Assembly: GCA_002710725.1 (NCBI GenBank)
Contig: PAKT01000049.1
Span: 1 to 48,229, forward strand
Reading direction: 5' to 3'
DNA: 48,229 bases
DNA from: Spongiibacteraceae bacterium
Lineage (GTDB): Bacteria > Pseudomonadota > Gammaproteobacteria > Pseudomonadales > Spongiibacteraceae
Shown: piece by piece, positions 8,163 through 17,164 of the stretch
Layout: each line of letters starts with the position of its first letter
Numbering within the stretch: position 1 is the first letter of the stretch
Position numbers and translations under genes: made by a program
Notes under the pieces: generated by a model
What the model saw: only the letters and a program-made list of their open reading frames with translations
What the model was told of the DNA's origin: nothing
The model's database searches: none

Positions 8163-9101
8163 TCAGCCCAGCTTCTCCCGTGCCAGGGCAACCCGATCTT
8201 CCGCCCGCGCTGGAATATTGTCCATCGCTTCAACAGCGCGCAGGTTAAACAGCAGGCCACGCCCGGTAGCCAGCTGCACGTTCAGCCCAGGCCGGGCATT
8301 CAATTCCAGCACCAGCGGCCCCTTGCTGCGATCGATGACGATATCCACGCCGATATAGTTCAAGCCCACCAGCTCCGAACAACGTGCCGCCAGCGTCATA
8401 ATGGTTTCCCAGTAGGGCAGTTGCAGACCGTCGATCGGTTGCAGTGTATCCGGGTGCACTTTGGTCATATCGTTGGCGCGTACGCCGCTTCGCGTGACTC
8501 CGGTGCCAATATCAACGCCCACGCCGATAGCGCCCTGATGCAGGTTGGCTTTGCCGTCAGAGTCCCGTGTCGGCAGGCGCAACATCGAAGCGACGGGCAT
8601 GCCGCGAAACACAATCACCCGAATATCCGGCACACCCTGATAGCTGATACTGTCAAAAAACGGATCGCTCTCCACCCGGTATTCGATGATGGCCGTGTCC
8701 GGAACGCCACCGAGCGAGTACATGCCGCTGAGAATGTTGGAGGTGTGGCGCTGGATCTGCTGGCCGTTGACGATGACGCCACTGGCCTTGCTGAAGTGGC
8801 TGCCGATACGGCCGCCAATTACCAGTACGCCGTTGCCGCCGCTGCCGTTGTTGGGCTTGATGACAAAGCTGCTGTAGTGTTTGAGCGTGTCGAGCATCGT
8901 GTGCACATCGTGCTCAATCTCTACGGTGGAATATAGCTCCGGCACCGCGATGCCATTTTCAATGGCGAGTTTTTTGGTGCGCAGTTTGTCGTCAACCAGC
9001 GGAAAATGTTTGCGTGGATTGTAGGGCATGATGAATTCGGCATTGCGCTGGTTGATACCGACAATGCCGCGTTCACGCAGTCTTCGCGCCCAGCTGATCA
9101 T
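8163..9101 (-). CDS. RimK-related ATP-grasp amide ligase (alpha-L-glutamate ligase-like)
   Basis: Predicted ATP-dependent carboxylate-amine ligase of 312 residues. ATP-grasp features are clear: K82 in FVIKPNNGSGGNG (nucleotide lysine and glycine-rich loop), and the Mg-binding E266-x-N268 in VLELNARPGLN. The N-terminal region (MISWARRLRERGIVGINQRN) is shorter than in RimK and lacks its usual preATP-grasp domain. This is the RimK-related family often named alpha-L-glutamate ligase-like, for which I know no proven substrate. The start ATG overlaps the stop of the 7TM gene by four bases (ATGA), and it is the last gene of the cassette. It probably adds an amino acid to a peptide or small-molecule carboxylate that its neighbours bind and cleave; that is inference. 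Confidence 0.88.
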   Translation of the reverse strand: MISWARRLRERGIVGINQRNAEFIMPYNPRKHFPLVDDKLRTKKLAIENGIAVPELYSTVEIEHDVHTMLDTLKHYSSFVIKPNNGSGGNGVLVIGGRIGSHFSKASGVIVNGQQIQRHTSNILSGMYSLGGVPDTAIIEYRVESDPFFDSISYQGVPDIRVIVFRGMPVASMLRLPTRDSDGKANLHQGAIGVGVDIGTGVTRSGVRANDMTKVHPDTLQPIDGLQLPYWETIMTLAARCSELVGLNYIGVDIVIDRSKGPLVLELNARPGLNVQLATGRGLLFNLRAVEAMDNIPARAEDRVALAREKLG

Positions 9102-10642
9102 GATTTAGACTCCGGCGGCTCAAACTTCAGCGCCGCGCGAAAGCGCCAGAGCTCGGTGAGTCGGTAACCGGTGTAGCGGCCGAATAACAGGGTGATGGCG
9201 AGCATGCACAACAGCAGTTCGGGGAATACGAAGAACAGGTGACTCAAGGTGGCATTGGTCATCAGCAGGTAACCGAGGATTGCGGTAAACAGGCTGCCCG
9301 CGCCTTCCTTCAGCGCGTCACCGGCCCCCAGTTCTTCCCAGACGATGGACATGCGTTCAATCGTCATTGCCATGATAACCATCGGGAACAGGGCTACTGA
9401 CATGGCGCGGGTGCCGCCAAACTGATGCGTTAGAATGCTGATCATGATCATCATGATCACAACAATGATCAGCACCGAGGCCAGTCTGGGCACCAGCAAG
9501 AGCATCAGTCGGTCAAGGTAAAAGCGAATCGACAGGCCGACGGCAATCATCACACTGAACAGAATAATCCCCCAAACCAGCTGGGTCTCGCGAAAGGCCA
9601 TGGCGATCAGTACCGGCATAAAGGTACCGAAGGTGCGGATGCCCACCACGTTGCGCAGTATCACAACCAGCAGGGCGCCCAGTGGCACCATCAGCAGGAT
9701 GCGGTAGACATTCTGGGTTTCCAGCGGCAGGTTGAACAGCGAGGCATCGACCAGTGATGAGCCGAGGCGCTCGGCACGTTTGCGGGCGATGTCTACAATC
9801 TCCCGGTAATTGCGCGCCGCTGAAAATACCACTTCGGCCGCACCCGAGCCGTCAACCCACACCAGTGGCCCTTCGCCGATACGCCACACCAGAAAGTTTT
9901 CCGGCAGCCCGGCTTGTCCGGTCAGCGGGTTAAAAGACAGCCAGCGCTGGCCGTTGTGCACCTGCAGCCAGGGCTTGAGTTGGGCATTGTTGATCGATTC
10001 GTTCAGTTCCAGCCCATAGAGAATACGGTTGGGTATGCGCGCGCCTTTCAGGACCTCACTGATTTCATAGACCCAGGCTTCATCGTTGTTGACGCGGCCG
10101 CGCAGCAGCTCCACATTTTCATTGGGTGTATCGGCGTTGAGCTGAGTCAAGAGCTCGCGGGTGTAGGTGGCTATATCGGCGGACTCAAGGCGTACGTCGT
10201 CGAGAATGGCCTTGATGGCAGAATTGTAGGGTTCGGGATAAAAGGGTGCCTGGGGAAAGGGCGGGGTGGAACCGGTCAGCTCATTGCTGTTCTGGTCGCG
10301 GGCAATACTGATACGGTAGTACAGCGTCTGCGGGCCGTTGGCGCGCCTTACCGCCCAGTTGGCCCAGCGGTTTTCGCGGTCATCTTCTGTGGCCAGGCCG
10401 TAATTGCCGGAAATAAAGTCTTCGTCCAGCGTAACAAAGCCCGGGGTCTGATGGGGTATGGCAAATTGCACCTTGGTGGGCTTGCCGGAACCTTTAAACG
10501 CGATGCGAGCCTGAACCGTCCAGACTTCTTCATCCTGCCCCGGTTGCAGCGGCAGCCCGAACACATTGACTTTGTAGATGCAAAGGCCAAGCCCCAGGGC
10601 AAACAGGACAGCGGCCACTACTCTTAATTTTAAATCTCGCAT
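9098..10642 (-). CDS. 7TM protein with inactive periplasmic transglutaminase-like domain
   Basis: Inner-membrane protein of 514 residues: an N-terminal anchor (residues about 6-26), a long extracytoplasmic domain (about 30-310), then roughly seven hydrophobic segments from residue 320 onward (for example ILLMVPLGALLVVILRNVVG and LIIVVIMMIMISILT). The soluble domain follows the transglutaminase core but the triad is gone. There is no cysteine where the catalytic one should precede GARIPNRILYG, the His-x-Trp position reads KPWLQV, and the Asp position reads FNPLTG. It is therefore probably a peptide- or amine-binding sensor or carrier and not an enzyme. It sits between the protease and ATP-grasp genes, 28 bases after the former and overlapping the latter. 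The inactive-transglutaminase/7TM family is known only from gene neighbourhoods. Confidence 0.87.
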   Translation of the reverse strand: MRDLKLRVVAAVLFALGLGLCIYKVNVFGLPLQPGQDEEVWTVQARIAFKGSGKPTKVQFAIPHQTPGFVTLDEDFISGNYGLATEDDRENRWANWAVRRANGPQTLYYRISIARDQNSNELTGSTPPFPQAPFYPEPYNSAIKAILDDVRLESADIATYTRELLTQLNADTPNENVELLRGRVNNDEAWVYEISEVLKGARIPNRILYGLELNESINNAQLKPWLQVHNGQRWLSFNPLTGQAGLPENFLVWRIGEGPLVWVDGSGAAEVVFSAARNYREIVDIARKRAERLGSSLVDASLFNLPLETQNVYRILLMVPLGALLVVILRNVVGIRTFGTFMPVLIAMAFRETQLVWGIILFSVMIAVGLSIRFYLDRLMLLLVPRLASVLIIVVIMMIMISILTHQFGGTRAMSVALFPMVIMAMTIERMSIVWEELGAGDALKEGAGSLFTAILGYLLMTNATLSHLFFVFPELLLCMLAITLLFGRYTGYRLTELWRFRAALKFEPPESKS

Positions 10643-10670
10643 CAGTTATCCCCAGAGCGACGACATCGCT

Positions 10671-11213
10671 TCAGTCGTCTTTGTCATCTGTCGTATTGCG
10701 ACAGTTTTCTTTGGTCAGGTAGGTCTCGTCGGGATCAATGACCGCGACGCCTTTCATAAAGCGGCGACCCAGCAGAATGCGGTAATTGAAACCGCTGCGA
10801 TCACTTAAGGTGAACTGGGTTTTGTGTACGCGACCATCAAAACACATATCCAATTCAACCACAGGACGCCGGTCAGCGCCGCCGCCAAGATCCTTGATCT
10901 TTACGCCACGGACCATGGGTCGCTCCAGCTCCGTCTTGGCGCCATCCTTATCGACAAAGGTAAAGCGCACCCAGTCGTCGCCGTCTTGTTCAAACTGCTC
11001 GACATCAATGGCGTGAATCGACGAGGTGTTGGCACCGCTGTCCAGCTTGGCTTTGATGGGCTCGTCGCGAATCAGTGGCACGGTGACCTTTTCTATCCAG
11101 CCCGCGATGACTTTGCCACCAGCGTCCATGTCTTTGTCTTTCTTGCCCGCATAAGCGGTGTCGGGCGCTAAGGCGATAATCACCAGACTCAGTATGGCTG
11201 ATTTCAGGCGCAT
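10671..11213 (-). CDS. exported retropepsin-like aspartic protease (RimB/PF05618-type, annotated 'ATP-dependent zinc protease')
   Basis: Predicted periplasmic protease of 180 residues. I chose the ATG at 11213, preceded by GGAGGAT and followed by a signal peptide (MRLKSAILSLVIIALAPDT, cleavage likely after AYA). The 50-residue upstream extension in the same frame is Arg-rich and overlaps the M14 gene. The catalytic signature KLDSGANTSS places the active aspartate at D58, as in retropepsins, which work as dimers. Conserved later parts are RRPVVELDMCF and YRILLGRRFM. The database name 'ATP-dependent zinc protease' has no support in this sequence: no Walker motif and no HExxH. It lies between the M14 and 7TM genes on one probable transcript. 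Confidence 0.87.
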   Translation of the reverse strand: MRLKSAILSLVIIALAPDTAYAGKKDKDMDAGGKVIAGWIEKVTVPLIRDEPIKAKLDSGANTSSIHAIDVEQFEQDGDDWVRFTFVDKDGAKTELERPMVRGVKIKDLGGGADRRPVVELDMCFDGRVHKTQFTLSDRSGFNYRILLGRRFMKGVAVIDPDETYLTKENCRNTTDDKDD

Positions 11214-11229
11214 GCAAATCCTCCTGTGT

Positions 11230-12573
11230 TTATTCCGGATGTTCGTCGGGCTCCGAGATACGCGGTTCCTGCTCAGACGTGTCCTCGCCTTTGGCATCGA
11301 CGGGGAGTTCTCGGGAGATAACGGATTGGGTCGCTTCCTCGGCGGCCTTGCGCGCTGCCTCATTCACGGCCTGTGGATCATCGCCGCTCTGGCTGGCGTT
11401 CTCAGCGGCTTCCTTGGCGACTTCCTGCACCGCCTTGCGAACGGTCTCAAGAGCCGCGTTGGCGGCGCCTTCGGCGGCTTTTTCAACGGCGGCACCCTCG
11501 GCTTTGGCCAGCCCCAGATGGTAGGCGGCGAAACCGGGCATCACCATCTGGTTGAGTGCCATACCGATAATCGTGCCTTTTGCGCTGGAGCGGATCAGTG
11601 TGCTGCGGTTGGTTATGGGGTCGGTGACCGAACCCAGAATATCGCCTTTTTCGACCGCATCGCCGATTTTGACCTCGCTGAACAGGACGCCGCCCTGGTC
11701 GGCGCGCAGCCAGACGGATTCATAAAACACCTGCTGTTCGCTGGCGACCTTGTTGGCGTCGCCCATCAGGCCAAAACCGCGCAGGGCGGAGAGCACCCCG
11801 CGAACGCCCTGTGCTACCTCTTCCGGCTGCAGGTACAGAGGCTCGCCGGCCTCCAGTGTTACCGCAGGGATTCCGGCCTCAACCGCTGCTCGGCGCAGGG
11901 TGCCGACCGCGCCGAGACTGTGCAGCACCACAAAGTCGTCGAACAGCTGGCTGAGTCTGGCGACATTGGCATTGCTCAGGTCGGCCCGCAGCTGGGGCAT
12001 ATTAGTGCGATGAAAAGAGCCGGTGTGAATATCAATCAGGGCATCGCAGTGACTGATCACGTCCTGAAAGAAATGGTGGGCGATACGGGCGGCCGAACTG
12101 CCCCGGGGGTTTCCCGGGAAGTAGCGGTTCAGGTCCCGGCGATCGGGCAGGTAGCGGGAGTTGCGCTGAAAGCCGTAGAGATTGACGATGGGCACAGCAA
12201 TCACCGTGCCGGTGAGAGCTTCCGTGTCCAGGGCGAACATGATGCGGCGGATGATCTCCACGCCGTTGAGCTCGTCGCCGTGCACAGCGCCGGTAAGGCA
12301 CATGGTCGGTCCGGGCGTATTGCCGGCGGCGATCAGTACCGGCGTGGGCAGGGCCAGCCCCGACAGCGGCTGGCCGGCGGACCAGGCGCGACGGTCGAGA
12401 ACGCCGCGTTTGATCGATTTGCCCAGAAAGCGCTCAACCGGAGGGCGTTCGGCGGGCAGTTCCGTCTTTAGCGGCGCGACATCGCGCACGCGCTCGGTGG
12501 CATTGGCCAGACTGCCGGTCAGCAGACAGGCTCCGAAAATGACCAGCATCGAACGATTCTGTGGCAGTGGCAT
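11230..12573 (-). CDS. exported M14-type deacylase (succinylglutamate desuccinylase/aspartoacylase-like) with Ala-rich tail
   Basis: Predicted secreted or periplasmic zinc amidohydrolase, 447 residues from the ATG at 12573; AGGAGC lies 12 bases upstream, and an ATG at 12549 is an alternative. The N-terminus looks like a signal peptide (LVIFGACLLTGSLANA). The metal site is H98 and E101 in GAVHGDELNG plus H183 in DIHTGSFHR. DLNRYFPG (147 onward) is the substrate arginine loop, and E241 in VTLEAGEP is the likely general base. A lipoyl-like C-terminal subdomain follows (GDAVEKGDILGSV). The last hundred residues form an Ala/Glu-rich helical tail that is not part of the family core. It is first in the four-gene cassette, 16 bases before the protease gene. 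Confidence 0.88.
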   Translation of the reverse strand: MPLPQNRSMLVIFGACLLTGSLANATERVRDVAPLKTELPAERPPVERFLGKSIKRGVLDRRAWSAGQPLSGLALPTPVLIAAGNTPGPTMCLTGAVHGDELNGVEIIRRIMFALDTEALTGTVIAVPIVNLYGFQRNSRYLPDRRDLNRYFPGNPRGSSAARIAHHFFQDVISHCDALIDIHTGSFHRTNMPQLRADLSNANVARLSQLFDDFVVLHSLGAVGTLRRAAVEAGIPAVTLEAGEPLYLQPEEVAQGVRGVLSALRGFGLMGDANKVASEQQVFYESVWLRADQGGVLFSEVKIGDAVEKGDILGSVTDPITNRSTLIRSSAKGTIIGMALNQMVMPGFAAYHLGLAKAEGAAVEKAAEGAANAALETVRKAVQEVAKEAAENASQSGDDPQAVNEAARKAAEEATQSVISRELPVDAKGEDTSEQEPRISEPDEHPE

Positions 12574-12813
12574 AAACCTGTCGGTGCTCCTTTTGCCCGG
12601 TTTCCCCGCGGATGCGCAGTGAGTGCGCACTTTATCTTAAGTGTTATAGGCTTGCTGTGAAGAATTTGGGAAATTATCCCAAGCTGGGCTGGAACTTTCG
12701 CGATCTCGCAGCGATATCCACCTCATGCCTAGGCTGAGTGTGCCTGTACTCTGATTTGTCGGCAATCTGTGTGAGAATAGGTCGATTAAAGATGTGGAAT
12801 TCAGGAGTCCCCC

Positions 12814-14361
12814 ATGGCTAAGGACCAGCTGGTCATTTTTGATACAACCCTGCGCGACGGCGAGCAGAGCCCGGGCGCGTCCATGACCCGTGACGAGAAG
12901 GTTCGTATCGCCAAAATGCTGGAGAAAATGGGCGTCGATGTGATCGAGGCGGGCTTCGCTATTGCCAGTCAGGGGGACTTTGAGTCGGTGCGAGCGGTGG
13001 CGGAGGCGGTGAAGCACAGCCGTATCTGCTCGCTGGCGCGTTCGGCGAAGAAGGACATCGAGCGGGCGGGTGAAGCCCTGAAGCCGGCGGCCATGTCACG
13101 CATTCATACCTTTATTGCCACCTCGCCGATCCATATGGATTACAAGCTGCGGATGAAACCCGATCAGGTGGTCGATGAAGCCGTGCGAGCGGTGACCACG
13201 GCGCGCAGCCTGGCCGATGATGTGGAGTTCTCCTGCGAGGACGCCTCGCGCTCGGAGTTCGACTTTCTCTGTCGCATTATTGAACAGGTCATCAAGGCGG
13301 GCGCTACCACCATTAATCTGCCGGACACGGTGGGTTATGCCGAGCCGCAGGAATACGGCGCACTGATTTATCGCCTGATGAATACCATTCCCAATGCCGA
13401 CAAGGCGGTATTTTCGGTGCACTGCCACAATGATCTGGGCTTGGCGGTAGCCAACTCATTGGCGGCGGTCCTGCAGGGTGCCCGGCAGGTGGAATGCACC
13501 ATCAACGGTCTGGGTGAGCGCGCCGGTAATGCCTCGCTGGAAGAGATCGTGATGGCAGTGCGCACTCGCGCCGATGTCTTCCCGGTAGAGACTCGCATTG
13601 ATGCGACCCAGATCGTGCCGACCTCGCGGCTGGTGTCCACAGTGACCGGCTTTCCGGTACAACCCAACAAGGCCATCGTTGGCGCCAATGCCTTTGCCCA
13701 CGAGTCCGGCATTCACCAGGACGGCGTGCTCAAATACCGCGAAACCTACGAAATCATGCGCGCCGAAGATGTGGGCTGGAATACCAACAGGCTGGTATTG
13801 GGCAAGCACTCAGGCCGCGCCGCTTTCAAGGCACGCTTGACCGAGCTGGGTATCAGCTTTGACAGTGACGAGACCTTTAACGACGCCTTTACCCGCTTCA
13901 AGGATCTGGCGGACAAGAAACACGAAATCTTCGACGAGGACCTGCAGGCGCTGGTAAGCGATGTGGTCGCTCCCGATTCCAACGAGAAATACCGTTTGCT
14001 GGATCTTGAATCCCACTCCCAAACCGGACGCAAACCCAAGGCCCGATTGCGGCTGCAGGTTGATGGCGAAGAGCGATCCGTTGAGGCTGAAGGCGATGGC
14101 CCGGTGGATGCGGCTTTTACCGCTGTCGAGCAGGTCGCGCACAGCGGCGCTACCCTCAAGCTGTATTCGGTCAATGCCATTACCCAGGGCACGGATTCTC
14201 AGGGTGAGGTAACGGTGCGGCTGGAAAAAGACAATGTCATCGTCAATGGCAACGGGGCGGATACCGATATCATCGTGGCGTCGGTCAAGGCCTATCTGAA
14301 TGCCCTGAACCTGCTGGCTTCCGGTGCCATGCGCACCCACCCTCAGAAAGAAGGCGTTTAG
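12814..14361 (+). CDS. leuA: 2-isopropylmalate synthase
   Basis: Condenses 2-ketoisovalerate with acetyl-CoA, the first committed step of leucine synthesis. It has 515 residues, the usual length. The DRE-TIM barrel opens with [12 protein letters not shown] (residues 10-21); metal ligands lie in [11 protein letters not shown], and the active-site helix [13 protein letters not shown] is intact. [11 protein letters not shown] and [13 protein letters not shown] are typical of LeuA and not of homocitrate or citramalate synthases. The C-terminal LeuA dimer/regulatory domain (from about residue 390) is present, so leucine feedback is expected. The start ATG follows AGGAG. The next gene begins directly after its TAG. 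I see no leader peptide or attenuator in the 240 bases upstream. Confidence 0.97.
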   Translation: MAKDQLVIFDTTLRDGEQSPGASMTRDEKVRIAKMLEKMGVDVIEAGFAIASQGDFESVRAVAEAVKHSRICSLARSAKKDIERAGEALKPAAMSRIHTFIATSPIHMDYKLRMKPDQVVDEAVRAVTTARSLADDVEFSCEDASRSEFDFLCRIIEQVIKAGATTINLPDTVGYAEPQEYGALIYRLMNTIPNADKAVFSVHCHNDLGLAVANSLAAVLQGARQVECTINGLGERAGNASLEEIVMAVRTRADVFPVETRIDATQIVPTSRLVSTVTGFPVQPNKAIVGANAFAHESGIHQDGVLKYRETYEIMRAEDVGWNTNRLVLGKHSGRAAFKARLTELGISFDSDETFNDAFTRFKDLADKKHEIFDEDLQALVSDVVAPDSNEKYRLLDLESHSQTGRKPKARLRLQVDGEERSVEAEGDGPVDAAFTAVEQVAHSGATLKLYSVNAITQGTDSQGEVTVRLEKDNVIVNGNGADTDIIVASVKAYLNALNLLASGAMRTHPQKEGV

Positions 14362-15093
14362 ATGTTTGAGGCGTTGCCCGAAACCAAACGACTGGCCTAT
14401 CTGCAGGCGATGGGCGTGGAAAGCTTCTTTCCGCGTTTTCGCCTGCCCGGAGCGCCGGAGCCGGTGTTGTGCCGGACTCTGCCCGAACCTGAGGTTTTGT
14501 CGGCGCCAGCAGCAGACAGTGAGGCGCAGAGCCAGCCGCGCACAGCCAGAGAAGCGCCGGAGTCGGCCCGCAATCTGCTGCGCGATCTGGTTGGCACGCC
14601 TGCTAAAGCGGAATCACCCAAACCGGCTCCTGCCGCCGAGACTCAGCCCAAGCCGGAAAAACTGCAGTTTATTCTGCGCTTTTATCTGGTGCCGGGGCTG
14701 GCCCTGCTGGTGGACGCTTCTCCCGAACAGGTGCCGGAAACCGCCTTGAAACAGTTTGCCGCCAACCTGATGCTGGCCCTGTCGCGGCGCCAAGAGGGCT
14801 GGCAGGGCAGTATCAAGCAAAGCCTGCAGCAGCACCTCTTCCGCTGGCCGGTGGTGGGGAATCAGGCCCTGGCGCAGGGAGAAACCGAGGCGCGGGAAGC
14901 GGTGAATGCGGCGATTCTCGCCAACTGTGAACGCAATGCCCTGCCGCAGGTTCTTCTGATGGGTGAGCAGGCACAGCGCTTTGCCGGTGAACTCGGCGAG
15001 CTGAACAGTATCGGCACCGAGTCGATGGCGCATTACCTGCAAACACCTATGGCCAAGCGGACCTTGTGGGCACAGCTGACAAAACAGCAATGA
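14362..15093 (+). CDS. HolD-like protein: candidate cryptic psi subunit of DNA polymerase III
   Basis: Probable clamp-loader accessory subunit (psi), which joins the chi subunit and SSB to the DnaX complex. Database searches usually leave such genes hypothetical. Two anchors match E. coli HolD. The N-terminus LQAMGVESFFPRFRLPGA parallels LQQLGITQWSLRRPGA, and the C-terminus LQTPMAKRTLWAQL parallels ANPTARAALWQQI. Between them lies a Pro/Ala/Glu-rich linker (residues about 45-95) that makes the protein 243 residues against 137 in E. coli. Position supports the call: the gene directly precedes and overlaps rimI by four bases, as holD does in enterobacteria, and a diverged psi is known from pseudomonads. 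It starts right after the leuA stop, with no gap. Confidence 0.72.
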   Translation: MFEALPETKRLAYLQAMGVESFFPRFRLPGAPEPVLCRTLPEPEVLSAPAADSEAQSQPRTAREAPESARNLLRDLVGTPAKAESPKPAPAAETQPKPEKLQFILRFYLVPGLALLVDASPEQVPETALKQFAANLMLALSRRQEGWQGSIKQSLQQHLFRWPVVGNQALAQGETEAREAVNAAILANCERNALPQVLLMGEQAQRFAGELGELNSIGTESMAHYLQTPMAKRTLWAQLTKQQ

Positions 15094-15548
15094 GCGTTGA
15101 GCGTCTCTCGCACGAGGCCCTGGATAGGGTACTCGCCCTGGAGGCTGAGTCCAGCCCCTACTGCTGGAGCCGCGCTGACTGGCAGAGTAGCCTGAAGTCC
15201 GACGACTGTTTTGAATTGCTGAATGAAGGGCAGACAATGGCGGTGGTGGCTTTCTCTGTGGTTTTCGACGAAGCCAATCTGCTCAATATCGCGGTGCCGG
15301 TGCAGGCGCAAAGACGAGGTTATGCCCGGCAATTACTGCAATACTGCCTGAATCACTATGCAAATAACGGTATCAAACACTGCTTCCTGGAAGTGCGACG
15401 CTCCAACGCGGCGGCTATCGCCCTCTATGAAAAACTGGGTTTCAGTGTGATCGGCGAACGTAAAAATTATTATCCGGTGACAGGCGGTCGCGAAGACGCG
15501 CTGGTCTATATTTGCCGGTTGCAGCAAGGGGAAAGTGAAGATGCGTGA
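15090..15548 (+). CDS. rimI: ribosomal protein bS18-alanine N-acetyltransferase
   Basis: GNAT-family enzyme that acetylates the N-terminal alanine of ribosomal protein S18. It has 152 residues from the ATG at 15090, which overlaps the preceding stop as ATGA; a GTG eight codons upstream is less likely because the family starts near this point. The acetyl-CoA loop is AQRRGYARQLL, and the signature SNAAAIALYEKLGF is followed by RKNYYPVTGGREDALVY, nearly the same as E. coli RimI (RRNYYPTTDGREDA). It overlaps the next gene by eight bases. The pairing with an upstream holD-like gene is conserved in gammaproteobacteria. Confidence 0.95.
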   Translation: MSVERLSHEALDRVLALEAESSPYCWSRADWQSSLKSDDCFELLNEGQTMAVVAFSVVFDEANLLNIAVPVQAQRRGYARQLLQYCLNHYANNGIKHCFLEVRRSNAAAIALYEKLGFSVIGERKNYYPVTGGREDALVYICRLQQGESEDA

Positions 15549-15936
15549 ACTGGAAACGGACTGGTGGTTTCTGTCCCTGCCGGAAGACTGGCTGGTTGAT
15601 CAGGACGACGACAGCATTGTGATCACCGATCCCGACGAAGTGGGTGTTATTACATTGACCTCGCTGATTACCGAGAGTGAGCGCGATATCGAGGCCGGGT
15701 TGGGCGAACTCATGGAAACCCTCGGCGTTGAAAAAAGCCAGTTGGAAGCGACGGTGCTGGGCGATTTCGATGGCTACTATCAGGAATTTCAGGACGGCGA
15801 CGACTGGGTGCGCGAGTGGTACCTGGGCAGCGAACACTGTCTGCTGCTGGTGAGCTACGACTGCGACCCCGAAAATAAAATGATGGACCGGGAATTGATT
15901 GACGACATTCTCGATACCCTCTCGCTGAAAGGTTAG
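15541..15936 (+). CDS. conserved hypothetical acidic protein
   Basis: I do not recognise a named family. It is a 131-residue, strongly acidic cytoplasmic protein with no signal peptide, cysteine motif or membrane segment. The pattern of short strands around a WFLSLPEDWLVDQDDD start, DGYYQEFQDGDDWVREWYLG in the middle and an amphipathic C-terminal helix (MMDRELIDDILDTLSLKG) resembles the PsbP/Mog1/DcrB-type fold by eye only. It overlaps rimI by eight bases and ends five bases before the epoxide hydrolase start, so it is coexpressed with both. Start chosen at the ATG at 15541. Confidence 0.7.
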   Translation: MRELETDWWFLSLPEDWLVDQDDDSIVITDPDEVGVITLTSLITESERDIEAGLGELMETLGVEKSQLEATVLGDFDGYYQEFQDGDDWVREWYLGSEHCLLLVSYDCDPENKMMDRELIDDILDTLSLKG

Positions 15937-15941
15937 TACCG

Positions 15942-17087
15942 ATGCCGACAGCCAAAACCTTTAAGGTTGAAATAAGTGATCAGGCGATAGCCGACCTGCA
16001 TCAGCGCCTGGATATGACGCGCTGGCCCGATCAGCTGACGGATGCCGGCTGGGAGCAGGGCACCGAGATCGGCTACCTCAAAGAACTCGTGGCCTACTGG
16101 CGCCATGGGTTTGACTGGCGTGCGCAGGAGCTCAAACTCAACGCGCTGGATCAGTTTACGCTGGAGTTCGACGGCCTGCGCACCCACTTTATCCATCAGC
16201 GTTCGCCCCATGCCAACGCGCAGCCTCTGTTACTGAATCACGGCTGGCCAGGGTCTGTGGTCGAGTTTCTGGAGCTGATTCCCCGTCTGGTTGAACCGGA
16301 AAAGTTTGGTGGCCGCAAGGAAGATGCGTTTCACGTGGTGGCGCCGTCGCTGCCCGGTTACGGGTTTTCAGAACCTGCTCACGAATCAGGGATGCACACC
16401 CGTGCCATCGCCGCCCGTCATATCGAATTAATGCGGCTGCTTGGTTACGAGCGCTTTATCTGTCAGGGCGGCGACTGGGGTGCCATGATTACCCGTCAGG
16501 TAGCCGACCTCGCGCCGGAGCGTTGCGAGGCCATACATCTGAATATGGTGCTTGCCGCACCGGCCGATGCGAATGAACCCTACGCCAATGCCACCGAGGC
16601 TGAGCAGCAACGACTGGAACAGGATGCACAGATTTCCCGCGATGGAATGGGCTATTACAAAATCCAGGCGACCAAACCCCAGTCGCTCGGTTATGCCCTG
16701 CACGATTCCCCGGTGGGGCTGTGCGCGTGGATCGCTGAAAAGTTTCAGCGCTGGACCGATTGTGACGGTGAAATTCGCAATGCGGTGAGCTGGGATACCC
16801 TGCTCACCAATATATCCTGGTACTGGTTCAGTGGCTCGATTACCTCGTCGATGCGTCTGTATTACGAGCACCGCCAGCACAAGGATCCGGTGCGCCGCAT
16901 TGAGGTGCCGACGGGTGCGGCGATCTATCCGGTTGAATTGCTGCGTCCACCGAGAGCCTGGGTGGAAGCGTCCTACAATCTGGTGCACTGGTACGAGGCA
17001 GACAGCGGCGGGCATTTTGCGGCCCTGGAAAAGCCGCAGGCCTTTGCCGAGGATTTGTGGCGTTTTCGGGAGGCGCTGCGAGGCTGA
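15942..17087 (+). CDS. epoxide hydrolase (EHN-type, alpha/beta hydrolase fold)
   Basis: Predicted soluble or microsomal-type epoxide hydrolase, 381 residues, converting epoxides to vicinal diols through an ester intermediate. The N-terminal EHN segment (residues 5-110) reads FKVEISDQAIADLHQRLDMT and RWPDQL. The oxyanion motif HGWPGS begins at H100, and the nucleophile is D178 in QGGDWGAM. Cap tyrosines lie in MRLYYEHR, and the base is H358 in GGHFAALEKP. All catalytic parts are present. It begins five bases after the acidic hypothetical gene and lies 77 bases before the diiron oxidase, so it may belong to the biosynthetic operon that follows. A link to the halohydrin dehalogenase at 5839, which yields epoxides, is also possible. 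Confidence 0.92.
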   Translation: MPTAKTFKVEISDQAIADLHQRLDMTRWPDQLTDAGWEQGTEIGYLKELVAYWRHGFDWRAQELKLNALDQFTLEFDGLRTHFIHQRSPHANAQPLLLNHGWPGSVVEFLELIPRLVEPEKFGGRKEDAFHVVAPSLPGYGFSEPAHESGMHTRAIAARHIELMRLLGYERFICQGGDWGAMITRQVADLAPERCEAIHLNMVLAAPADANEPYANATEAEQQRLEQDAQISRDGMGYYKIQATKPQSLGYALHDSPVGLCAWIAEKFQRWTDCDGEIRNAVSWDTLLTNISWYWFSGSITSSMRLYYEHRQHKDPVRRIEVPTGAAIYPVELLRPPRAWVEASYNLVHWYEADSGGHFAALEKPQAFAEDLWRFREALRG

Positions 17088-17164
17088 TCAGCCTTGCAAT
17101 CACTGTCCTGGCGCGGCAGTGTATAGGGCTGACGAGTACACTGTGGAGTACCGGACCCCAGCCT

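Noticed and set aside
8163-9101. RimK proper (ribosomal protein S6 glutamate ligase)
   Set aside because: Only the ATP-grasp core resembles RimK; the N-terminal domain differs and the neighbours are the 7TM/retropepsin cassette.
11158-12471. 437-codon open frame on the plus strand
   Set aside because: Antisense to the M14 gene, which has signal peptide and metal ligands; the plus-strand product has no family features.
12660-12685. Hairpin TTGGGA...TCCCAA upstream of leuA as an attenuator
   Set aside because: No T-run and no leucine-rich leader peptide; I cannot support attenuation.
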